Virus record (IMG/VR): IMGVR_UViG_3300027708_000022
Location: 62,001-126,000 of that record
Strand: one strand, 5' to 3'
Length of the DNA stretch: 64,000 nt
Source: a virus
The notes below the pieces were generated by a model. The model was not told the DNA's origin, searched no databases, and saw only the letters and a list, made by a program, of their open reading frames with translations. Below, one piece after another: positions 8,058 to 16,795 of this stretch (position 1 is its first letter; the number at the start of each line of letters is the position of its first letter). Both the position numbers and the translations under genes were made by a program.

Positions 8058-8857
8058 GCCGCCATTGTCATCATAATTGTTGGAAACTTAGGAATCGGCA
8101 TAAACTTGCTAAATGCCGATGGACCGTTAGGAACATATTTCACAAAACCGGATGTATCTTTTTTGGCTTTGCCTTTTGCATACAGACCAACAACAACATC
8201 TTTAGGATCCAAGAAACGGAGGTCGGATTCATCACCGTTAAACACAGGAGTGTCCATGTAAAATTCAGGCATCGGTACCGTTTTCTTGAGACCGAAAACT
8301 GTAGCTACATTATAACCTTCGAACATAGCACGGTTAACATCAACGTCATTACCGTCAGCTGCCGAAAACGTCAGATGGTAATTTTTAAAAGCTTTCACTT
8401 TACGACCAAGAACCTTGGTGTAATCGTAGAATTGTATTTCAGGAAATGCCATGAAAACATTGGTGTATGATTGTTCATTCACCAGAACCTCATACTTCTC
8501 CCATGAAAGGTCAGAAGTACCGTTCAAACGGAAAACAGGAATCAGACCTTTTTTTGCAGCCTGCTTAATTCCTAATTGAATGTCTTTTACCAACAAATTC
8601 ATAAATGTAATACGATCCTCGAAAAACATTTTTGTTTTACGGATTCTTGCTTTTTGAATCATGTTAGTGGTTTCGCCTTTTTTGAACATACCGCCACGAC
8701 CGGCAGTATTCAAGCAAGCAGAAGTGCATCCAACGGTTGCTTTTGGACAAGTGTTATGTCCCGATAAATCAGCAGGTGCTAAATGCAAGATAAAAGTCAA
8801 ATATCCAACTGATTGACCTTTGAGGGTCTTGGGATTGCCCGTAGATAATAATTTCAA
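8054..8857 (-). CDS. GP88-family phage protein with Cys cluster
   Basis: 267 residues. The N-terminal LSTGNPKTLKGQSVGYLTFI and the cluster CPKATVGCTSACLNTAGRGG are the hallmark of the phage gene product 88 family. The three Cys resemble a metal or iron-sulfur ligand set, but the activity is unknown. Downstream blocks LNGTSDLSWEKY and AFPEIQFYDYTKV are also conserved. A strong early promoter (8888-8915) is 30 bases upstream. Confidence 0.85.
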   Translation of the reverse strand: MKLLSTGNPKTLKGQSVGYLTFILHLAPADLSGHNTCPKATVGCTSACLNTAGRGGMFKKGETTNMIQKARIRKTKMFFEDRITFMNLLVKDIQLGIKQAAKKGLIPVFRLNGTSDLSWEKYEVLVNEQSYTNVFMAFPEIQFYDYTKVLGRKVKAFKNYHLTFSAADGNDVDVNRAMFEGYNVATVFGLKKTVPMPEFYMDTPVFNGDESDLRFLDPKDVVVGLYAKGKAKKDTSGFVKYVPNGPSAFSKFMPIPKFPTIMMTMAA

Positions 8858-8887
8858 AATACTTCCTTTTTCTAATCAACAGGTACC

Positions 8888-8915
8888 ATTATACACGAAC
8901 CAAGGCAGGTGTCAA
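8888..8915 (-). promoter_or_regulatory. Early sigma70-type promoter
   Basis: Minus strand TTGACA, 16-bp spacer ending TTCGTG, then TATAAT followed by GGTACCTGTTGA. This is the type sequence of the early promoter family in this window. It reads into the GP88-family gene. Confidence 0.92.
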
Positions 8916-8929
8916 GGATTATCTGGTAG

Positions 8930-8972
8930 TGTTGTAAAAAAACAACATACATAATGTTGTAAAAAAACAACA
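8930..8972. repeat. Two tandem copies of the TGTTGT-N-ACAACA dyad
   Basis: Dyads at 8930-8947 and 8955-8972, with A/T-rich loops. They sit between the stop of the upstream gene and the -35 of the early promoter. Outer AGTGTTGT and ACAACACT arms could also pair across both copies. Confidence 0.85.
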
Positions 8973-9326
8973 CTATCTCCGCATCGTTGCCTGGTCTCTT
9001 GCTTCTTCCTCTGTAAAGATAGGAACTGCATTGGACTTGTGTAGCGTGCCTATCCCCATCATTTTAGATCCTGTGTATACGACCCCCTTAACTTCTTTGG
9101 TCGCCGTTCCTACAGACGTTCCTACAGAGGGATAGACGGGGGTTTTGCGACTAGCTAAAACAACCCCAAGATTAGGTCGTTTAGTAGATACTAAAGACTT
9201 TTTAGACTTGGTAAAGTTAGTCTTAATACTATTGATTTCTTTAAGCCAATCATTATATTCTGCCATTTCTTTTTTGGTTTTATTTTTAATAAACTTTTTT
9301 GGCGATTTTGTACTAGTATAAATCAT
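8973..9326 (-). CDS. Conserved phage protein
   Basis: 117 residues. The C-terminal GVVYTGSKMMGIGTLHKSN followed by AVPIFTEEEARD is a conserved signature in T4-like cyanophages and pelagiphages. The N-terminal half is Lys-rich and probably helical. Function unknown. Its start overlaps the SWIM gene stop. Confidence 0.75.
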   Translation of the reverse strand: MIYTSTKSPKKFIKNKTKKEMAEYNDWLKEINSIKTNFTKSKKSLVSTKRPNLGVVLASRKTPVYPSVGTSVGTATKEVKGVVYTGSKMMGIGTLHKSNAVPIFTEEEARDQATMRR

Positions 9327-9712
9327 AATGAATCCTTCACAGCATCAACGTGTTTGCATTTACCGCGGTAACCAAAGCCAACGCAGCTGCATGAAAAATA
9401 ACGGTTATCCGTAACTTCTACGGTATAATTTTTATCGTTTGAATTTACATTAAATAATTGGACATTTTTAGGAATAATACGTTTAGTATTATCCTTCGTT
9501 TCATCTTTTATTAATTTTGATAATCCATCATGTTGGATTTTGATAAACTTCCGCCTAGATTTACTAAATTCTAGCGGTGTTTTTAATTGATTAATAATAG
9601 TATCTCCCTCTTTAATATAGGCGATTAATTTGCCTTTATTGTTGAGCAAGTAGGTATTATTAGGGACGTTATACTCGCAGTCCCAAACGGTGATTTCTTT
9701 TATAATTTCCAT
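9323..9712 (-). CDS. SWIM-type zinc-binding protein, predicted leaderless mRNA
   Basis: 129 residues from the ATG at 9712. The C-terminus has YFSCSCVGFGYRGKCKHVDA, a C-x-C-x(n)-C-x-H SWIM finger usually bound to nucleic acids or protein partners. The -10 TATAAT of the promoter ends at 9719, so the transcript should start at or next to the A of the ATG. The longer reading frame begins inside the -10 itself. No ribosome site fits between. Confidence 0.78.
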   Translation of the reverse strand: MEIIKEITVWDCEYNVPNNTYLLNNKGKLIAYIKEGDTIINQLKTPLEFSKSRRKFIKIQHDGLSKLIKDETKDNTKRIIPKNVQLFNVNSNDKNYTVEVTDNRYFSCSCVGFGYRGKCKHVDAVKDSL

Positions 9713-9718
9713 ACCACC

Positions 9719-9746
9719 ATTATACACTAATGATGGTAGGTGTCAA
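9719..9746 (-). promoter_or_regulatory. Early sigma70-type promoter with start codon at predicted +1
   Basis: Minus strand TTGACA-16 bp-TATAAT, then GGTGGT and ATG. The start codon lies seven bases after the -10, so the message would be leaderless. Confidence 0.9.
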
Positions 9747-9762
9747 GGTTTATTCCTAGTAA

Positions 9763-9780
9763 TGTTGTTTTTCTACAACA
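9763..9780. repeat. TGTTGT-N-ACAACA dyad abutting a stop codon
   Basis: TGTTGTTTTTCTACAACA directly follows the TAG (9781-9783) of the 54-residue gene and lies 16 bp before the promoter -35. Confidence 0.85.
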
Positions 9781-9945
9781 CTACCCTTGGAGTAGTTGCT
9801 TCTCTCCGGATTCTCTCAGGTCTTCCTCAAATGCGTATAATTTCAGGCGATTCAATTCACGGCGCATGGATTCCAAGTCACCAATGTTTTCAGCAATCAA
9901 TGCTTCTAGCTTAGCAATTTTCATTTCGATTTCTTTAACTAGCAT
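9781..9945 (-). CDS. Small coiled-coil protein, 54 residues
   Basis: ATG at 9945 with GAGG seven bases upstream; overlaps the previous small gene by 11 bases. MLVKEIEMKIAKLEALIAEN is a regular heptad helix, and the rest is also helical and charged. Function unknown. Confidence 0.65.
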   Translation of the reverse strand: MLVKEIEMKIAKLEALIAENIGDLESMRRELNRLKLYAFEEDLRESGEKQLLQG

Positions 9946-10084
9946 TTTTTTCCTCATCTTTAAGCATACGATACGTTGCTTTATCTTTGTGTTTCTTACG
10001 AAACTGTTTAAGGGTTTCTCTATCTATATTTTTTTTAAACTTAGATTTTTGAGTTTTTTCAATCTTAGAACCACCGACTATCAT
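9935..10084 (-). CDS. Small basic protein, 49 residues
   Basis: ATG at 10084, five bases after the ClpP stop. The peptide is very Lys-rich (QKSKFKKNIDRETLKQFRKK). Position within the ClpP transcript and overlap with the next gene support it. No family recognised. Confidence 0.6.
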   Translation of the reverse strand: MIVGGSKIEKTQKSKFKKNIDRETLKQFRKKHKDKATYRMLKDEEKNAS

Positions 10085-10088
10085 GTTA

Positions 10089-10667
10089 CTAACCTAAAAT
10101 ATGGTCTGCAATATTTAACTTAATCAATTCCTTGGCCGTTAGATATGCATCACTTGGTCCAAGGAGTTTTGATTTAATAGTACGAGATTCCAGACCGGAT
10201 GCACCTCGTAAAATTTCCATCATTCGTTCGTTACAATATTCGGCTTCTTTCATTGCTGCTTTGATATCATGGTATTTGCCTTCCATAACATCTGAAAATT
10301 GATGACACATGATACCGGTGTTCGGTGATATGTATCGTTTACCTTTTGTGCCACAAGCAAAAATTAGAAATGCTGCGGACATAATTGATCCTGTGCCAAT
10401 AGTAACAATAGGGTATTGGCTAGTACGCATAATATCAATCAAAGCAAATGCTTGATATAACTCACCACCCATTGAATTGATATACAACTTCAATTCTTTA
10501 CCCTTTACATAATCACACATATTTTCATACATAATCCATTGTATAACTTTCTTTATGTTATCTTCCGCAATATCACCGGAAAGATAGTGTGTACTATTTT
10601 CTAAAAACTTCAGCTGAATCTTATCTTCCGCTGGCAAAAACTCTTCTTGTACATAACTGTGCTTCAT
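10089..10667 (-). CDS. clpP: ATP-dependent Clp protease proteolytic subunit-like
   Basis: 192 residues, the usual ClpP size. LKLYINSMGGELYQAFALID is the oxyanion-side beta/alpha unit, TGSIMSAAFLIFACGTKGKR carries the candidate nucleophile Ser, and GIMCHQFSD carries the His. Compared with E. coli ClpP (ASMGAF), the Ser is one residue closer to the Phe, so activity needs testing. Phage ClpP may assist head maturation or reprogram host proteolysis. The ribosome site AGGA precedes the ATG. Confidence 0.88.
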   Translation of the reverse strand: MKHSYVQEEFLPAEDKIQLKFLENSTHYLSGDIAEDNIKKVIQWIMYENMCDYVKGKELKLYINSMGGELYQAFALIDIMRTSQYPIVTIGTGSIMSAAFLIFACGTKGKRYISPNTGIMCHQFSDVMEGKYHDIKAAMKEAEYCNERMMEILRGASGLESRTIKSKLLGPSDAYLTAKELIKLNIADHILG

Positions 10668-10710
10668 TCTTTTCCTATCACTTTTGATTATTTAGATTTT
10701 AAAGAAATCA

Positions 10711-11457
10711 TTAAGTTAAAATTGTAATTCCTGGACCGACACTCATTGGTGTTCTGTTTGATAACCATGGGAAACTTCCATTATACTTCTCACTATTAAT
10801 CCTGTTACCTTCTTCAAAAAACTCTTTGGTAACGGAGTTTGGATTTCCATCTAATCGGTAATTCATTGTGTATGCATTGGTACAAGCAAACTTTGGAAAA
10901 TGACTTTTCAGGTTGCTAAAGAATTGTCTATCAGCACCCCATTGTGCGTACCATGCATGACCAATTTTAACAGCAACATCACACTTAACTGCAAACGATG
11001 AGGTGTCGATATGATGTACTTGGTCATTAAAGTATACTGGCCACTTACCTAGTGATTCACAATTGTCATCACAGAGGTAATTGCCATCTTTGTCGTATAT
11101 CTTTCTTAGGGAATAAGCCCAATCATTACCTTCTTTAATTTTGTTAATTAGTTTTTCCACATGACATGGATCATACCAATTGTCCTCATCAAGGTAACAA
11201 ATGATATCAGCATTAACAAGGAAGGAACAGGCAGCGTATACACGATGCCCATACCAGCCCTTGCCAACATTTTCTTCTAGAATAATACTACGCACATTTT
11301 TAAGGCCGTTTAATTCCATTTGGACATCCAGGTGATGCTCTTTACCGTCCGTGAATACATAGTGAACCAAATTTTGGTATGTTTGGTTGTTGACACTCAA
11401 CAAACAATCTTTTAATTCTTTTTTACAAATTGTGGGAGTTACGACAGCTACTTTCAT
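10711..11457 (-). CDS. Family 2 glycosyltransferase
   Basis: 248 residues. MKVAVVTPTICKKELKDCLL starts the GT-A fold; VNADIICYLDEDNWYDPCHV contains the DxD metal and nucleotide-sugar site, and GADRQFF lies near the acceptor side. Phage GT2 enzymes modify DNA bases, phage capsids or host surface glycans. The target cannot be read from sequence. Isolated from the surface-sugar genes at the right end. Confidence 0.88.
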   Translation of the reverse strand: MKVAVVTPTICKKELKDCLLSVNNQTYQNLVHYVFTDGKEHHLDVQMELNGLKNVRSIILEENVGKGWYGHRVYAACSFLVNADIICYLDEDNWYDPCHVEKLINKIKEGNDWAYSLRKIYDKDGNYLCDDNCESLGKWPVYFNDQVHHIDTSSFAVKCDVAVKIGHAWYAQWGADRQFFSNLKSHFPKFACTNAYTMNYRLDGNPNSVTKEFFEEGNRINSEKYNGSFPWLSNRTPMSVGPGITILT

Positions 11458-11460
11458 AAT

Positions 11461-11892
11461 TTACACCGGAATGTCAATTTCAGGGAAGGCTTCTTTACAG
11501 ATTTTAGCCGTTAGGTATTTAATACCCAAATCTTTCTTCAATAAACGAACAAGCAAATCAGCCTCATCTTTATGTAATGCTTCAAGGATGACAATCATCA
11601 ATTGTTCTTGCTTCTTGGTTGTGATTGCTGTTTTCAATGGATGATTAGTAATGAATCTATACATCTTATTCATTTCACTATCAAGGTATGCAAAATTTAA
11701 ACCAGCTGGTTCAACCGCAGGCCGATATGGTGGTGCTTGAATATCGAACTTGACATGGGGGTTTAATCCCATAATCAAAAACTCTTTAAAACGTGGATCA
11801 GCGTGTTTGCGTAAAACTGCAACCCGAGTTTCACGGGTAGTTGCTTTATTAAACTCTTGGAATATTTCGGAATATAACAGATTAGAACTCAT
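11461..11892 (-). CDS. Conserved cyanophage-type protein (DUF6433-like)
   Basis: 143 residues from the ATG at 11892; a TTG four codons earlier is less likely. RFKEFLIMGLNPHVKFDI followed by YRPAVEPAGLNFAYLDSEM is the signature of a family next to rnh in T4-like cyanophages. Predicted all-helical. Function unknown; replication context suggests a role there. Overlaps the RNase H stop. Confidence 0.8.
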   Translation of the reverse strand: MSSNLLYSEIFQEFNKATTRETRVAVLRKHADPRFKEFLIMGLNPHVKFDIQAPPYRPAVEPAGLNFAYLDSEMNKMYRFITNHPLKTAITTKKQEQLMIVILEALHKDEADLLVRLLKKDLGIKYLTAKICKEAFPEIDIPV

Positions 11893-12730
11893 CAATGGAT
11901 CCAATTAAATTAGTTAGTCGGTTTGCTATCATATAATTCAAAAATTCTTGTTTAGTATGAACCTTCGTGGTTTCATAGGTATCTATGATACTTTGTTTTA
12001 GGGTCTCAGGTATTTGTGTTAAATCAATCAGCATTCGATTACGATTGAAATTACGCAACATCAACTCATTGCAAAATTCTTCAGGTGGTTGGTTCATCCA
12101 TTGACCAATCTTAACTTCTGTAATTGCTTTTTGACGAATGCCATCAACGATTACATTATCTGCACTTAGAATATTTGGAATACCATCACCTTTATCACCA
12201 CGAATAATCATCTGTTTCAATTGAGCCGTTGGGTCATTTTCTTTGATAAACTTCTTCATAATAGGCGAGTATTGGTCAACATTTGGATATTTCTGTAATT
12301 GAGCAAAGTCTTTATCAGAGGATAAAATCATCACTTTACTAGAACCAGAATATCGCCTCGTCAATACACCAATGATATCGTCAGCTTCTGCTGTGTCAAT
12401 ATCAAGCACTTTATATGGTGAATGATTCCTAAGCTCATCTTTGATTTTATGTAATACTTCAAAGATAGAAGTCCAATCATGTCCAGAAGCTTCACGGCTT
12501 TTCTTACGAAGTCCTTTGTAAAAAGGAAAGATATCACGGCGCCAATATTTTCTATTGTCGCAGGCAATGACAACTTCCGGGCCATGTGATTGTTTAAATT
12601 TCTTCACATAGGTACGGATAGTATTGAGGATCATGTGGCGAACCAAAACCTCATCAACAGGAGTTTTGGAAGAACCAATTTGTTCCATCAAGTTAGCAAT
12701 AGCTACCTGATTATAATCGAATATTATCAT
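11882..12730 (-). CDS. rnh: RNase H / 5'-3' exonuclease, T4 rnh family
   Basis: 282 residues. FEN-type acidic clusters are visible: MIIFDYN, VVIACDNRKYWRRDIFPFYKG, DIDTAEADDIIGVL and ILSSDKDFAQLQ, then GDKGDGIPNI. In T4 this enzyme removes RNA primers and adjacent DNA from lagging-strand fragments. Length is near T4 Rnh (305). It is upstream of the DUF6433-like gene in one transcript. Confidence 0.93.
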   Translation of the reverse strand: MIIFDYNQVAIANLMEQIGSSKTPVDEVLVRHMILNTIRTYVKKFKQSHGPEVVIACDNRKYWRRDIFPFYKGLRKKSREASGHDWTSIFEVLHKIKDELRNHSPYKVLDIDTAEADDIIGVLTRRYSGSSKVMILSSDKDFAQLQKYPNVDQYSPIMKKFIKENDPTAQLKQMIIRGDKGDGIPNILSADNVIVDGIRQKAITEVKIGQWMNQPPEEFCNELMLRNFNRNRMLIDLTQIPETLKQSIIDTYETTKVHTKQEFLNYMIANRLTNLIGSIDEF

Positions 12731-12743
12731 AATGATCCATAAT

Positions 12744-13826
12744 TTATTTTATAACTTTCAATAATATTGTATCACGATTCAGACGACCATTGAGGCAAGA
12801 TTCCTTTGCTTTTACCGATTCGATGACATTACGCAAGAATACCTTAGACCCCTTTACAACTTCAGGCAATATTGCCTCTGGTTTTCGTAAGGTCTTTTGC
12901 ACAGATTTCATTTCGCTAAAATTCAGCAAACTTGTTCCTTTGATACTAAAACCAGCAGCATCTAGAGCATGATAAACACCTAGTTTTCTAGTTTTAACAT
13001 TAAACACCCATAGCTGTGTTGCACCAATAATTGTTTTAGGCACCTCAGACTTCAATTTCAATTCATCATTAGATTCACAGAATTGGACTTTTGCAACTAA
13101 TTGGTCTGCCGATATAGCCTTACGCTTGCGAGGTTTTCTTGTTAATTTGGATGCTTCACTTAATTTCATTGCATCGGTGATAATTAAATCACAGAATGTC
13201 ACAAGCTTTTTTAATTCTGATTTACTGAAATTGGAATAACCTTCTTTCAATAACGAATCATCGGTGCTCAATACTTCATCAAATTCAGCTCTACGTTTAC
13301 GGAAGATTTCAATCAGGCGAGTAGCGTGCATTGCCTTAACTCTATCGTGCATAATGCCGAAAGGTGAAGTTTGCTTCGAGAATTCACTAGTGATATAATC
13401 ATCAATAGCACCTTCCAACTCTCCTGCAACTTCAGAGACTTTTTCCGCTAGTCGGTCTTGTATAGTGACTACTGGAACTTTTTTTGTATCCTCGGTTGTT
13501 TTGGACTCATCCAGAGACATTAACTCGGTAACAGTTTGTTTAAGATTACCAACGGTTGCTTCAGGTAGAATTGTGCCATTGGCAACAATACGACACAAGA
13601 AACCTATTGTAACATAGGTCTTGCTAGTATCCAATTTGCCTAAGATTTTATGTTTCTTGGCATAATCCGCAATGTACTTAGCCGCAGTTTTAGCATCCTT
13701 ACTAGAATGATACCAATTCAGAGCTGCTGAAATTTCACTTTGAGATTCTAACTTTTCATGTTTTGGTTCTGCTGTCTTACCTAAAATACGGTCAATCTCT
13801 TCCGAAGTTTTTATTTGCTTTGCCAT
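12744..13826 (-). CDS. Conserved phage protein, replication cluster
   Basis: 360 residues, Lys/Glu-rich and mostly helical, with LTRKPRKRKAISADQLVAKV in the middle and a beta-rich end (IIGATQLWVFNVKTRKLGVY). Similar proteins sit beside rnh in T4-like cyanophages. No enzyme motif. Ribosome site GAGG upstream. Confidence 0.75.
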   Translation of the reverse strand: MAKQIKTSEEIDRILGKTAEPKHEKLESQSEISAALNWYHSSKDAKTAAKYIADYAKKHKILGKLDTSKTYVTIGFLCRIVANGTILPEATVGNLKQTVTELMSLDESKTTEDTKKVPVVTIQDRLAEKVSEVAGELEGAIDDYITSEFSKQTSPFGIMHDRVKAMHATRLIEIFRKRRAEFDEVLSTDDSLLKEGYSNFSKSELKKLVTFCDLIITDAMKLSEASKLTRKPRKRKAISADQLVAKVQFCESNDELKLKSEVPKTIIGATQLWVFNVKTRKLGVYHALDAAGFSIKGTSLLNFSEMKSVQKTLRKPEAILPEVVKGSKVFLRNVIESVKAKESCLNGRLNRDTILLKVIK

Positions 13827-14106
13827 TTAATAATTCCTCATAAGTATATTTGCCATAGGAGTCTATGAACATAATACCATTTACCGTTTCTTGTACCGTG
13901 TTACTTATATACTTAGCTGCCTTTAAAACCGATTTTGCATCAGAAAATACGGCACACTTGCCAAACATCTCATTTAGTACAATCGGATTTAAATCATAAG
14001 CCATCGTATCATCATTAAAAGAATCGTAGAGGTAAATATACTTATCTTCTGAATAGGTAACTCGGTAACCGTCTTTTGTGATTAGAATATAAACGCCATC
14101 TTCCAT
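13792..14106 (-). CDS. Hypothetical protein
   Basis: 104 residues with a beta-rich N-terminus (VYILITKDGYRVTYSEDKYI) and a helical C-terminus. Overlaps the following gene by 35 bases. No family recognised. Confidence 0.65.
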   Translation of the reverse strand: MEDGVYILITKDGYRVTYSEDKYIYLYDSFNDDTMAYDLNPIVLNEMFGKCAVFSDAKSVLKAAKYISNTVQETVNGIMFIDSYGKYTYEELLNGKANKNFGRD

Positions 14107-14321
14107 TATCTTTCCAGAACCACATAGTCTCCGAAATACTTATCGAAAACAGCTACCAAATTCTCATAATCACCAGCCATCATTTCTTCACGGATTTGAG
14201 TTGCATCCAATTCTAATTGTTTAGCAAATCGTACGGCATATCCCATTAAGGCATATGCATTACCATCAGGACCGGTCAGGTCGATTACTCTTTCATATAC
14301 ATCTTTTTTATCACGAATCAT
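14106..14321 (-). CDS. Small conserved phage protein
   Basis: 71 residues. YERVIDLTGPDGNAYALMGY is a frequent signature of small proteins in large phages. All-helical after that. Function unknown. First gene of the transcript starting at the promoter near 14350. Confidence 0.75.
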   Translation of the reverse strand: MIRDKKDVYERVIDLTGPDGNAYALMGYAVRFAKQLELDATQIREEMMAGDYENLVAVFDKYFGDYVVLER

Positions 14322-14348
14322 AGTAAATCTCCGTTGGTTAACAGTACC

Positions 14349-14377
14349 ATTGTATCATAGTATAAGACTAATTGCAA
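14349..14377 (-). promoter_or_regulatory. Sigma70-like promoter
   Basis: Minus strand TTGCAA, 17-bp spacer, TACAAT followed by GGTACTGTT, a diverged member of the early promoter family. It follows a strong terminator and reads into the 14321 gene and the RNase H cluster. Confidence 0.65.
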
Positions 14378-14380
14378 GAC

Positions 14381-14416
14381 AAAAAAAAGATAGTGTTGTT
14401 TTTACGCAACACTATC
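14381..14416 (-). terminator. Intrinsic terminator built on the dyad motif
   Basis: Minus strand GATAGTGTTG-CGTAAAAA-CAACACTATC (perfect 10-bp stem) followed by eight T. It is an extended copy of the 18-bp dyad repeat, and shows that at least this copy can act as a terminator for the tRNA and ligase-like genes upstream. Confidence 0.85.
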
Positions 14417-14454
14417 AGGCAAATGGTACTTTCAAATAAATTCAGGATGCTTTG

Positions 14455-14530
14455 TGGGACCAACTGGATTTGAACCAGTGACCCATTTCTTATGAGGAAA
14501 TCGCTGCTAACCTGACTGAGCTATAGTCCC
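14455..14530 (-). tRNA. tRNA with CAT anticodon (Met or Ile2)
   Basis: 76 nt cloverleaf with loop CTCATAA. No CCA encoded. The acceptor stem is extended by a perfect 12-bp flanking inverted repeat (AGGATGCTTTGT outside). CAT could be elongator Met, initiator or lysidine-modified Ile. Confidence 0.92.
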
Positions 14531-14575
14531 ACAAAGCATCCTTTTAAAAAGAATACAAACATTATTTAATTGATC

Positions 14576-15562
14576 TTAATGTCCTAACGTCTTTTTAAAT
14601 TTATGTAAATCTTCATCTTTATCCAAATCAATATGACTCTTATTTAAACCTTTGACTCCATCAGGATGAAAAGCTACTGTTCTAGCACTCTTGTTACCTT
14701 TTTGTTTTTCACGAATTCTCCATTTTCCTTTACCTGAAATAGAAGGTAATCCATGTCCAGTTTCATCTTTATCACCAACCTTATAGGTTCCGTGGCCGCC
14801 AACTTGTAATACATGAACATGATGATCTTTTAAATAACCTTCGGCTGGATGTAAATTTGGATGTTTAATTTCAATTGATTTTGTTCGACCACTAGCGGTT
14901 GTTTCGGATTTTTCTGGATCAGGATCATGTTTATTCATATGTTCTAGAATACCAGATTTTTCAATATGTTTTGCATATTCTGGTCGTTTTGCTTTTTGTG
15001 CATCCTTAATATGCCAACCTTTTGGTTTACCAGTTTTAGTATCCTTCTCTTTACTATGATGAATCGTTAATTGTCCCATGGCTGCGGTTACACCATCTTT
15101 GGTTTCACCGTTAAGTAAGTGTCCTGAAACAACGCCAGCATGAAAATGCCCCTTTTTCTTATTCTCAACCGAGAAATCTGTGCCACTAGTTGAACCGGCA
15201 CCAGATAAATGTTTAGGCATAACACCATGTTTTTTCAATCTATCAACAAAATCAGATTCATATTTGTGGCCTTTGTTACTAGGCTCATCACCGGGTTTAT
15301 GTAACTTGGAAATAGGAATAACATGATGATTGCCAGTTTCATCTTCGGCATGGACATGAATCTTACCATTGATATGTTCAGATTTGTGAATTTTGATAGC
15401 TGAGCCTTTTGGAAGGTCATCATGCTCTTTAGCTAAAACGTGGGTTGGTTTATTTGAACCAACATGAGGGTCAATGTATCTTTTTTTATGGTCCTCACCA
15501 GTTGCACCAGATGCAGTTAAAATTCCACGTGCTTCAATAATAAATGTTTGGAATGAAATCAT
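14576..15562 (-). CDS. His/Lys-rich conserved phage protein, possible nuclease-like core
   Basis: 328 residues. The N-terminus SFQTFIIEARG resembles the N-terminal signal-like segment of several T4-like structural and late proteins. A central GTDFSVENKKKGHFHAG and GETKDGVTAAMGQL could be a PD-(D/E)XK-type core, but spacing is unusual, so this is only a suggestion. The rest is a His/Gly/Lys-rich repeat-like sequence. It is coupled by ATGA to the ligase-like gene before it and shares that late promoter. Confidence 0.65.
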   Translation of the reverse strand: MISFQTFIIEARGILTASGATGEDHKKRYIDPHVGSNKPTHVLAKEHDDLPKGSAIKIHKSEHINGKIHVHAEDETGNHHVIPISKLHKPGDEPSNKGHKYESDFVDRLKKHGVMPKHLSGAGSTSGTDFSVENKKKGHFHAGVVSGHLLNGETKDGVTAAMGQLTIHHSKEKDTKTGKPKGWHIKDAQKAKRPEYAKHIEKSGILEHMNKHDPDPEKSETTASGRTKSIEIKHPNLHPAEGYLKDHHVHVLQVGGHGTYKVGDKDETGHGLPSISGKGKWRIREKQKGNKSARTVAFHPDGVKGLNKSHIDLDKDEDLHKFKKTLGH

Positions 15563-16752
15563 TTTCTCACCTTTAACAAATTTTGTTTAGCAAACTCAGC
15601 ACGATTAACTAATTTATCTGGACCGTGTTTGCTATTAACAACAAAACCCTCTGGTTTAGATTTTTTACCTTCAATATGGTGGTCATAGTCACCCTCATGT
15701 GTTTCTAAAGATTTAACCAAGTGATTCTTTGCTTGAGCTAAATGATGGTGCATTGATAACAAATTAGCATAGTGTTGTTTGTTCTTTTCAACGTGAGCAA
15801 TTTGTTCTGCACCTTCAGCAGTTTTAGCGTTTTTCGATTTCTCAGTCTTAACCTTTGATGCTTCTTTTTCATGATGAGCAGCAAGATGTTCTTTGAATCC
15901 TTTTACATTTGGTACTTCATCATGGCGAACTGTCTTGTTAATATAAGTTGAGAGATGACCAACATCACCAGAATGTTTTGGATGAATAGCATTATACATT
16001 GCATGACCATGAGTATCATGAATTTCTTTTGCTGCATTCATGTGTCTTTGAAAACCTGATTCGTTTTCTTCTGAATGTCTAACCTTTGATGTATCATGTT
16101 CAGCACCATGTAAGTGTACATCAGGATGATGTTTGAATTGACTTATATCTACATGAGGAGATGATGATAAACTTGCAATATCTTTACCATGATACTGTTG
16201 ATGAACAACTACGCCAATCTTTGATCTTTTAATTGCTTTAGCGTTTTGACCCTTGGCTGTGTAAGTAATTGTATTAGGCGTGAAAGAAACATCACCCTTT
16301 GCTTCAAGAATGAAAGATTCATGAATCCTGTGATCTTCGCTTGTATGCATCAAATCACCGTGAAATACTCCAGTTTTTGGTGATACTTTCTTCAGATGGT
16401 CAAGTGCGGTATGTAATTTAGAAGCAAGACCTGGAGCATGACCATGATTTCGATCAATATCTTCATGAGTATGGTTGATTTTTGGATTCTTGTTACCGAT
16501 AGATTTAGTGGCAACGAAGAACTTACCATTCTCCGGGTGATGACCAAAAACAATTGCTGGAGAACCATCATACTTCATTGTCAAGTTGGAACTTTGGCGT
16601 CCAGCTTTCATATGAGCATGAGCATTCATTAAAGCAGCATGAGCTTGTTCAAATCCAGCGTGACCATGCATCAATGGACGATCTTCTGGATGAGTAATAT
16701 GCTGAAGTTTACCTTCGGTTTCTTCTTTTAGAAAAGATTTAAAATTTAACAT
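15559..16752 (-). CDS. Ligase-like covalent nucleotidyltransferase (His-rich)
   Basis: 397 residues. Motif I is NLTMKYDGSPAIVFG (KxDG with the adenylated Lys). Motif III-like KFFVATKSIGNK, then GVFHGDLMHT, and motif IV/V EGFVVNSKHGPDKLVNR follow in the right order for the DNA/RNA ligase superfamily. The protein has an unusual His content (over 40 His). Homologues in T4-like cyanophages are uncharacterised. The substrate (DNA nick, RNA or tRNA) is unknown; it lies next to the tRNA island. A late promoter is upstream. Confidence 0.75.
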   Translation of the reverse strand: MLNFKSFLKEETEGKLQHITHPEDRPLMHGHAGFEQAHAALMNAHAHMKAGRQSSNLTMKYDGSPAIVFGHHPENGKFFVATKSIGNKNPKINHTHEDIDRNHGHAPGLASKLHTALDHLKKVSPKTGVFHGDLMHTSEDHRIHESFILEAKGDVSFTPNTITYTAKGQNAKAIKRSKIGVVVHQQYHGKDIASLSSSPHVDISQFKHHPDVHLHGAEHDTSKVRHSEENESGFQRHMNAAKEIHDTHGHAMYNAIHPKHSGDVGHLSTYINKTVRHDEVPNVKGFKEHLAAHHEKEASKVKTEKSKNAKTAEGAEQIAHVEKNKQHYANLLSMHHHLAQAKNHLVKSLETHEGDYDHHIEGKKSKPEGFVVNSKHGPDKLVNRAEFAKQNLLKVRK

Positions 16753-16795
16753 GGTTTTTCTCGATTACTTTATAAAAGTATAAAAAGTTATCTTA

